Below the pieces are notes generated by a model, which ran no database searches, was not told the origin of the DNA, and saw nothing but the letters and a program-made list of their open reading frames with translations. Below are positions 58,581 to 64,000 of a stretch of 64,000 bases of DNA, piece after piece. The translations under genes and the position numbers were made by a program. Every line of letters starts with the position of its first letter. Position 1 is the stretch's first letter. The stretch spans positions 21,941 through 85,940 of the forward strand of contig NZ_JABSNM010000013.1 in NCBI RefSeq assembly GCF_013294065.1, read 5' to 3'. The DNA comes from Sphaerotilus uruguayifluvii (GTDB taxonomy: Bacteria > Pseudomonadota > Gammaproteobacteria > Burkholderiales > Burkholderiaceae_C).

Positions 58581-61500
58581 TCAGGGCCGATGCGGCGTCG
58601 ATGCGGCCGCCTCGTCGGAGACTGCTCCGCCGCGGCCGCGCCGCAGCAGCCGCGCGCCCAGCGCGAGCAGGTCGTCGACCCCGGTGAACACCACCGGGAT
58701 CACCAGCAGGCTCAGGAAGGTCGAGGTGATCAGGCCGCCGATCACGACGATGGCCATCGGCGCGCGGAAGCTCGGGTCCACCCCCAGGCCCAGCGCGATC
58801 GGCATCATGCCCGCGCCCATCGCGATCGTCGTCATGATGATCGGGCGTGCGCGCTTGCGGCAGGCGTCGAGCACCGCCTCCAGCCGTCCCAGGCCGTGCT
58901 CCTTGCGCGCCAGCACCACATAGTCGACCAGCAGGATCGAGTTCTTGGTGGCGATGCCCATCAGCATGATCAGGCCGATCATCGAGGGCATCGACAGCGC
59001 CGTGTGCGTGACGAACAGCGCCAGGAAGGCGCCCGGAATCGACAGCACCAGCGCGGCCAGGATGGTCGCCGGCTGGATGAAGTCCTTCAGCAGCAGCACC
59101 AGCACGATGTAGATGCACAGCACGCCGGTGAGCATCGCCAGGCCGAAGCTCTCGAACAGCTCGGCCATCGCCTCGGCGTCGCCGACGGTGGTCTGCATCA
59201 CGCCCGGCGGCAGGTTCTTCAGGCTGGGCAGCGCCAGCGCCTGGCGCTCGACCTCGCCGAGCGGCTGGCCGTTGAGCTCGATCTCGAAGTTGACGTTGCG
59301 CTGGCGGTCGTAGCGGTCGATCTGCGCCGGGCCGCTGGAGAGCTCCAGCGTGGCCACGCTCGACAGCCTCACCGGCCCGCGTGCACCGGGCACCGGCAGC
59401 CGGCCGAGCAGGTCGAGGTCGCTGCGGGCCTCGGCGGGCAGGCGCACGACGATCGGCACCTGGCGCTGCGAGAGGTTGAGCTTGGGCAGCGACTGGTCGT
59501 AGTCGCCGCGGGTGGCGACCCGCAGCGTGTCGGCGATCGCCGCGGTGGTCACGCCGAGGTCGGCCGCGCGCACCGGGTCGGGCCGCACCAGCAGCTCCGG
59601 GCGGACCAGGCTGGAGCTGGAGGTGACGTTGCCGATGCCGGGGAGCGTGCGCAGCTCGCGCTCGACCTGGCGCGCATGCGCGGCCAGCGTCTCGCCGTTC
59701 TCGCTGGCCAGCACCAGGATGTACTTGTCGTTGGAGCCGCCGAAGCCGACCTTGATGCGTGCGCCCGGCAGCGCCTCCAGCCGCTGGCGCAGCTCGGCCT
59801 CGATGGCCTGCTTGCTCAGGCCGCGGCGCTCGCTGCGGTGGGTCATGTTGACCGTCAGCACCGCCTTGCGCACCTCGGCCGCCCCCTGCGGCGCGAACGG
59901 GTCGGCGCCGGCCGCGCCGCCGCCGATGGCGGTGTAGATCATCTTCACCTGCGGATGCGCGCCCACCAGCGCGCGCGCGCGCTCGGCCGCGGCGGTCGTC
60001 TCGGCCAGCGTCGAGCCCGGCGGCAGCGTGATGCTGACCTGGGTCTGCGACAGGTCGTCGGGCGGGATGAAGCCGGTGGGCAGCAGCGGCACCAGCATGA
60101 AGGAGCCGACGAAGAAGGCCGCGGTGGCCAGCATCGTCAGGATGCGGTGCTTCAGGCACCAGGCGGCCATCTTCAGGTAGGCGCCCATCCAGCGCGGCGG
60201 CGTCTCGGCGTGCGCGACCGGGCGCAGCAGGTAGGCGGCCATCATCGGCGTGAGCATGCGCGCCACCACCAGCGAGAAGAACACCGCGATCGCCGCGGTC
60301 CAGCCGAACTGCACGAAGAACTTGCCCGCCACGCCGCTCATGAAGGCGGTCGGCAGGAAGACGGCGATCAGCGTGAAGGTCGTGGCGATCACCGCCAGGC
60401 CGATCTCGTCGGCCGCCTCCATCGCCGCCTCGAAGGGCGTCTTGCCCATCGCGAGGTGGCGCATGATGTTCTCGATCTCGACGATGGCGTCGTCGACCAG
60501 GATGCCCACCACCAGCGACAGGCTCAGCAGCGTCACCACGTTGACGGTGAAGCCCAGCAGGTGCATCAGCGCGAAGGTCGGGATGGCCGACAGCGGCAGC
60601 GCCACCGCCGAGACGAAGGTCGCGCGCCAGTCGCGCAGGAAGAACCACACCACGATCACCGCCAGCACCGCGCCCTCGTAGAGCAGGTGCATCGAGCCCT
60701 CGTAGCCTTCCTGGACCGGATCGACGAAGTTGAAGGCCTCGGTGACCTGGATGTCCGGATGCTCGGCGCGCAGCGCCTCGAGCCGCGCGCGCACGCCGCG
60801 CGCCACGTCGACCTCGCCGGCGCCCTTGCTGCGGGTGATCTCGAAGCCGACGACCGGGCGGCCGTCGAGCAGCGCGGCCGAGCGGCGCTCGGCCACCGTG
60901 TCGCTGACGCGCGCGATCTGGTCCAGGCGCACATGGCGGCCGTCGGAGAGCACGATGTCGAGCCGCGCCAGCTCGTCGGCGCTGCCCACCGTCGCGATGG
61001 TGCGCACCGCCTGCTCGGCGCCGCCAAGATCGCTGCGCCCGCCGGGGGCGTCCTGCTGGATCTGGCGCAGCTGGCGCGAGACGTCGGAGGCGGTCGCGCC
61101 CAGCGCCAGCAGCATTGCCGGGTCGAGCTCGATGCGCACCTCGCGGCTGACGCCGCCGACCCGCGAGACGGCGCCGACGCCGCGCACCGCCAGCATCTGC
61201 TTGGTGACGGTGTTGTCGACGAACCAGCTCAGCGCCTCGTCGTCCATGTGTCCGGACGAGACGGTGTAGGTCAGGATCGGCGAGCCGGCCAGGTCGACCT
61301 TCTGCACCACCGGGTCGCGCAGGTCGCCGGGCAGGTCCGAGCGCACCCGCGCGACCGCGTCGCGCACGTCGTCGACCGCCTCCTGCGTCGGCTTCTCGAG
61401 CCGGAACTCGGCGGTGATCGTGACGGCGCCGTCCTGGACCTGGGTGTAGAGGTGCTTGAGGCCCTTGAGCGTGGCCAGCGAGTTCTCGATCTTGCGCGCG

Positions 61501-61688
61501 ACCTCGGTCTCGAGCTGCGCCGGCGCGGCGCCCGGCAGCGCGGCGCTGACGGTGACCGAGGGCAGGTCGATGTCGGGAAAGTTCTGCACCGTCATCGCCC
61601 GGAAGCCCATCAGGCCGGCGAGCGTCAGCAGCAGGAACAGCAGGATCGCGGGAATCGGGTTGCGGATCGACCAGGCGGAGACGTTCAC
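58581..61688 (-). CDS. RND-family efflux pump inner-membrane subunit (AcrB/HAE1-like)
   Basis: A 1035-residue proton-driven exporter with the RND layout: helix 1 (NPIPAILLFLLLTLAGLMGFRAM), a large periplasmic domain (PDIDLPSVTVSAALPGAAPAQLE), helices 2-6, then the repeat of both. The proton-relay Asp pair is in helix 4, GILVDDAIVEIENIM, near D398-D399, as in drug exporters. It starts at GTG 61688 overlapping the adaptor stop (GTGA). No outer-membrane channel (TolC-type) gene is adjacent, so one encoded elsewhere must complete the pump. Substrate unknown. Confidence 0.93.
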   Translation of the reverse strand: MNVSAWSIRNPIPAILLFLLLTLAGLMGFRAMTVQNFPDIDLPSVTVSAALPGAAPAQLETEVARKIENSLATLKGLKHLYTQVQDGAVTITAEFRLEKPTQEAVDDVRDAVARVRSDLPGDLRDPVVQKVDLAGSPILTYTVSSGHMDDEALSWFVDNTVTKQMLAVRGVGAVSRVGGVSREVRIELDPAMLLALGATASDVSRQLRQIQQDAPGGRSDLGGAEQAVRTIATVGSADELARLDIVLSDGRHVRLDQIARVSDTVAERRSAALLDGRPVVGFEITRSKGAGEVDVARGVRARLEALRAEHPDIQVTEAFNFVDPVQEGYEGSMHLLYEGAVLAVIVVWFFLRDWRATFVSAVALPLSAIPTFALMHLLGFTVNVVTLLSLSLVVGILVDDAIVEIENIMRHLAMGKTPFEAAMEAADEIGLAVIATTFTLIAVFLPTAFMSGVAGKFFVQFGWTAAIAVFFSLVVARMLTPMMAAYLLRPVAHAETPPRWMGAYLKMAAWCLKHRILTMLATAAFFVGSFMLVPLLPTGFIPPDDLSQTQVSITLPPGSTLAETTAAAERARALVGAHPQVKMIYTAIGGGAAGADPFAPQGAAEVRKAVLTVNMTHRSERRGLSKQAIEAELRQRLEALPGARIKVGFGGSNDKYILVLASENGETLAAHARQVERELRTLPGIGNVTSSSSLVRPELLVRPDPVRAADLGVTTAAIADTLRVATRGDYDQSLPKLNLSQRQVPIVVRLPAEARSDLDLLGRLPVPGARGPVRLSSVATLELSSGPAQIDRYDRQRNVNFEIELNGQPLGEVERQALALPSLKNLPPGVMQTTVGDAEAMAELFESFGLAMLTGVLCIYIVLVLLLKDFIQPATILAALVLSIPGAFLALFVTHTALSMPSMIGLIMLMGIATKNSILLVDYVVLARKEHGLGRLEAVLDACRKRARPIIMTTIAMGAGMMPIALGLGVDPSFRAPMAIVVIGGLITSTFLSLLVIPVVFTGVDDLLALGARLLRRGRGGAVSDEAAASTPHRP

Positions 61689-62878
61689 TGGGCGGCTCCG
61701 GTGGCGGCGGCCGGGCCGGGCGCGGCGACGATCCTGACCCGGTCGCCGTCGGCCAGGAAGCCCGCCCCCTGGCCGACGACCCGGGCCTGCGCGTCGAGCC
61801 CGTCGAGGATCTCGACGCGGTCGCCGCTGCGCCGGCCGGTGCGCACGACCGTCTCGCGCACCCGCTCGTCGCTGCCGACCTGCATGACGATGCTGCGGCC
61901 CTCGCGCAGCAGCACCGCCGACTGCGGCAGCGTCAGCGCCTCGCTCTGGCCGAGCAGGAAGGTGCCGCGCGCCAGCATGCCCGGGCGCGCGGCCGTGGCC
62001 GTCTCGCCCGAGGCGGGCGCGCCTGCGCGCAGGTCGACATGGACCAGGCCCTGGCGGGTGGCCGGATCGACCGTCGGCGCGATCTGGCGCACCCGGCCCT
62101 CGAGCACGGTGGCGGTGCCCGCCGGCGTCAGCCGCACCGCGGTGCCGGGCGCGACCCGGGCCATGTCGGCGCCGGGCAGCTCGGCGCGCCATTCCAGCCG
62201 GCCCTGGCGGATCAGCCGGAAGAGCTCCTGCCCGGGCTGGACGACCGCGCCGAGCGTGGCCGCGCGCGCCGAGACGATGCCGTCGTCGGGCGCGAGGATG
62301 CGGGTCTGCGCCAGCCGCAGCTCGTCGGCCTGCAGCCGCGCCTTCAGCGCCTGCAGCCGCGCGCGTGCGGTGTTCTCGGCCGTCTGCGTCTGCTGCAGCT
62401 GCTGCGCGCTGACGGCGCCGCCGGCCTGCAGCGCGCGGTCGCGCTCGGCCTCGAGCCGCGCCTGCGCGAGCACCGCCTCGGCCTCGGCGATCGAGGCCTG
62501 CGTGGCGGCGCGGTCGGCCGCCAGCGTGTCCGACTGCAGCCGCGCCAGCAGCTGGCCGCGGCGCACCCGGTCGCCCACCTGCACGCCCAGCTCGACCAGG
62601 CGCAGGCCCTGGGCCTCCGCGCCGATCACCGCCTCCTGCCAGGGCGCGATCGCGCCGCTGGCCTCGAGCGTGCGCGCCATCGGCTCGCGCCGCGGCTGCA
62701 CCGTGCTGACGCTCAGCGCCGCACGCGCGGCCGGGGCGGAGGCCGCCGGTGCGGCCAGGGCCGGCCTCGGCAGCGCCGCCGGCAGCAGCGCCAGGGCCAG
62801 CGCCAGCCGCAGCACGCGGCCGGGGCGCCGGACGACGACCTCGGGATCGAACGGAAAAGAAGAAGGGCGGGCACGCAT
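61685..62878 (-). CDS. RND efflux pump periplasmic adaptor subunit (membrane fusion protein)
   Basis: A 397-residue HlyD/AcrA-type adaptor. After a basic N-terminus comes a signal or anchor segment (VLRLALALALLPAALPRPALA), then the lipoyl-like half (GAIAPWQEAVIGAEAQGLRLVELGVQVGDRVRRGQLLARL), an alpha-helical hairpin rich in Ala, Gln and Arg (residues about 115-190), the second lipoyl half (TRILAPDDGIVSARAATLG), and a beta-barrel. It bridges the RND subunit to an outer-membrane channel. Translationally coupled to the pump gene. Confidence 0.92.
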   Translation of the reverse strand: MRARPSSFPFDPEVVVRRPGRVLRLALALALLPAALPRPALAAPAASAPAARAALSVSTVQPRREPMARTLEASGAIAPWQEAVIGAEAQGLRLVELGVQVGDRVRRGQLLARLQSDTLAADRAATQASIAEAEAVLAQARLEAERDRALQAGGAVSAQQLQQTQTAENTARARLQALKARLQADELRLAQTRILAPDDGIVSARAATLGAVVQPGQELFRLIRQGRLEWRAELPGADMARVAPGTAVRLTPAGTATVLEGRVRQIAPTVDPATRQGLVHVDLRAGAPASGETATAARPGMLARGTFLLGQSEALTLPQSAVLLREGRSIVMQVGSDERVRETVVRTGRRSGDRVEILDGLDAQARVVGQGAGFLADGDRVRIVAAPGPAAATGAAQ

Positions 62879-62928
62879 TCCGTGAGCTTATCAACGAATG
62901 CGGGCCCGCCCGTGGCGGAGGTTTCCAC

Positions 62929-62957
62929 CGGCCGGGGGATGGCCCCGGCCCTCATCA
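62929..62957 (-). promoter_or_regulatory. GC-rich hairpin between the TRAP permease and RND adaptor genes
   Basis: On the minus strand GGCCGGGG and CCCCGGCC with a short loop form a stem just after the TRAP permease stop; no T tract follows. It could protect the 3' end of the TRAP transcript. Only 98 nt separate the two genes. Confidence 0.35.
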
Positions 62958-62976
62958 CGGCCTCACGGCCTTGAGG

Positions 62977-64000
62977 TCACTTGGCGTCGGACGCCGCTTC
63001 CATGCCCTTGAAGGCGGCCATCGGATCGTCCTCGGCCTTGGGCGTGTCGGCCTGCATCTCGATCTGCACGTCGTCGACGTTGACCTCGGCCTTCTTGTCG
63101 AGGCCGCCCGAGACCAGGTTCGGGAAGGTGATGATCAGGCCGACCATGATGATCTGGATGAGCACGAAGGGCACCGAGCCCCAGTAGATCTGGCTCGTGG
63201 TGATCTTCTCGACCGTCTTGCCGGTGACGCGGTCCTTGTAGTCCTTGGTCGGCGCGACCGAGCGCAGGTAGAACAGCGCGAAGCCGAAGGGCGGATGCAT
63301 GAAGGAGGTCTGCATGTTGACCGCCAGCAGCACGCCGAACCAGACCAGGTCGATGCCCAGCTTCTCGGCCACCGGGCCCAGCAGCGGGACCACGATGAAG
63401 GACAGCTCGAAGAAGTCCAGGAAGAAGGCCAGCACGAACACCAGGATGTTCACGACGATCAGGAAGCCGAGCTGGCCGCCGGGCAGGCTGGTGAGCAGGT
63501 GCTCGACCCACTTCGGACCGTCGACGCCCTGGAAGGTCAGGCTGAACACCGTCGAGCCCACCAGGATGAAGACCACGAAGCACGACAGCTTCATCGTCGA
63601 GTCCATGGCCTGGCGCAGCAGGTTCATGCTCAGGCGGCCGCGGCTGACGGCCATCAGCAGCGCACCCACGGCGCCCATCGCGCCGCCTTCGGTCGGCGTG
63701 GCGATGCCCAGGAAGATCGTGCCCAGCACCAGGAAGATCAGGCCCAGCGGCGGGATCAGCACGAAGGTGACGCGCTCGGCCATCTTCGACAGCAGGCCCA
63801 GCTTCATCGTCTTGTTGATCACCGACAGCACGAAGGCCACGCCGACGCCGACGCACATCGACAGCACGATGGTCTCGTCCAGCGGGGCGCTGTCCGGACG
63901 GGTCTTGGCGAAGCCGACGGCCAGCGCGACCGACAGCGCGGTCAGCGCGCCCAGCGAGGGCAGGCCCGAGGAGCCGTTGTCCTCGCGGATCGAGCGGGCC
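62977..64000 (-). CDS. TRAP transporter large permease subunit, 3' part (5' end beyond the window)
   Basis: The frame is open from the window edge; about 340 codons are present. It is a DctM-type permease with conserved segments LIPPLGLIFLVLGTIFLGIATPTEGGAMGAVGALLMA, FFLDFFELSFIVVPLLGPVAEKLGIDLVWFGVLLAVNMQTSFMHPPFGFALFYLRSVAP (GGA and MHPPFGF are diagnostic). The C-terminus carries an unusual acidic soluble tail of about 45 residues (VNVDDVQIEMQADTPKAEDD). It belongs to the large-permease type used for carboxylates or aromatic acids; small subunit and binding protein are expected upstream, outside the window. Confidence 0.9.
   Translation of the reverse strand, partial: ARSIREDNGSSGLPSLGALTALSVALAVGFAKTRPDSAPLDETIVLSMCVGVGVAFVLSVINKTMKLGLLSKMAERVTFVLIPPLGLIFLVLGTIFLGIATPTEGGAMGAVGALLMAVSRGRLSMNLLRQAMDSTMKLSCFVVFILVGSTVFSLTFQGVDGPKWVEHLLTSLPGGQLGFLIVVNILVFVLAFFLDFFELSFIVVPLLGPVAEKLGIDLVWFGVLLAVNMQTSFMHPPFGFALFYLRSVAPTKDYKDRVTGKTVEKITTSQIYWGSVPFVLIQIIMVGLIITFPNLVSGGLDKKAEVNVDDVQIEMQADTPKAEDDPMAAFKGMEAASDAK

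Noticed and set aside
58575-62885. 1436-codon plus-strand open frame opposite the RND pump genes
   Set aside because: Shadow of the RND and adaptor genes; composition and lack of any motif exclude a real product.

Overview
The window is a GC-rich (about 70%) chromosomal segment of a betaproteobacterium, most likely order Burkholderiales and perhaps the Rubrivivax/Leptothrix neighbourhood. I judge this from gene order and protein sequence alone. Gene order is typical of that group: rpsB-tsf-pyrH-frr-uppS-cdsA-dxr-rseP-bamA-skp-lpxD-fabZ-lpxA-lpxB-rnhB, then ppsR/ppsA, rpsF-priB-rpsR-rplI, folP-glmM and pstSCAB-phoUBR. Almost everything up to 53.2 kb is core genome.

Layout. 1-0.4 kb: three identical tRNA-Leu(CAG) genes on the minus strand. 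0.5-6.3 kb: RNase R facing an overlapping amidase / PIN protein / NAD(P)HX-repair operon. 6.3-21.6 kb: one long plus-strand run that starts with ribosomal protein S2 and translation factors and continues into isoprenoid, phospholipid, outer-membrane and lipid A biosynthesis. 21.7-25.1 kb: the divergent PEP synthase pair (kinase/phosphorylase ppsR and ppsA). 25.3-27.7 kb: a two-gene sodium:solute symporter. 27.8-31.7 kb: S6/PriB/S18/L9, folP and glmM. 31.9-39.3 kb: a fasciclin lipoprotein and a Pho-box-controlled pst-pho operon. 39.3-43.3 kb (minus): a GT-C-like membrane protein, type B L31, Rho and thioredoxin. 43.5-49.4 kb: a degenerate kinase-HDOD fusion followed by tatD, a DNA glycosylase, a spermidine-synthase-like gene and an orphan GspE-type ATPase, the last four joined by ATGA overlaps. 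49.5-53.2 kb: tctBA and an MFS exporter.

The accessory part is 53.2-56.7 kb, and I read it as a decayed chromosomal integron. It has a broken integron-integrase gene on the minus strand (central deletion, frameshifts, catalytic Tyr replaced by Cys), an attI-like site, and three gene cassettes on the plus strand, each ending in an attC site. All three attC sites show R''/R' core motifs, matching L''/L' arms and the single extrahelical base expected of attC. Cassette 1 encodes a TIR-domain protein with a membrane segment and an unrecognised C-terminal domain. Cassette 2 encodes a roughly six-helix membrane protein and cassette 3 an exported protein, both unrecognised. The array lies between an intact MFS gene and a diverged, deleted 3' fragment of a paralogue of that gene.

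56.7-64 kb: a VOC protein, two small envelope proteins, a 45-codon exported His/Lys-rich peptide, an RND efflux adaptor and pump on the minus strand, and the 3' part of a TRAP transporter large permease that runs off the window end.

All percent-type statements are by-eye estimates; no database search was run.
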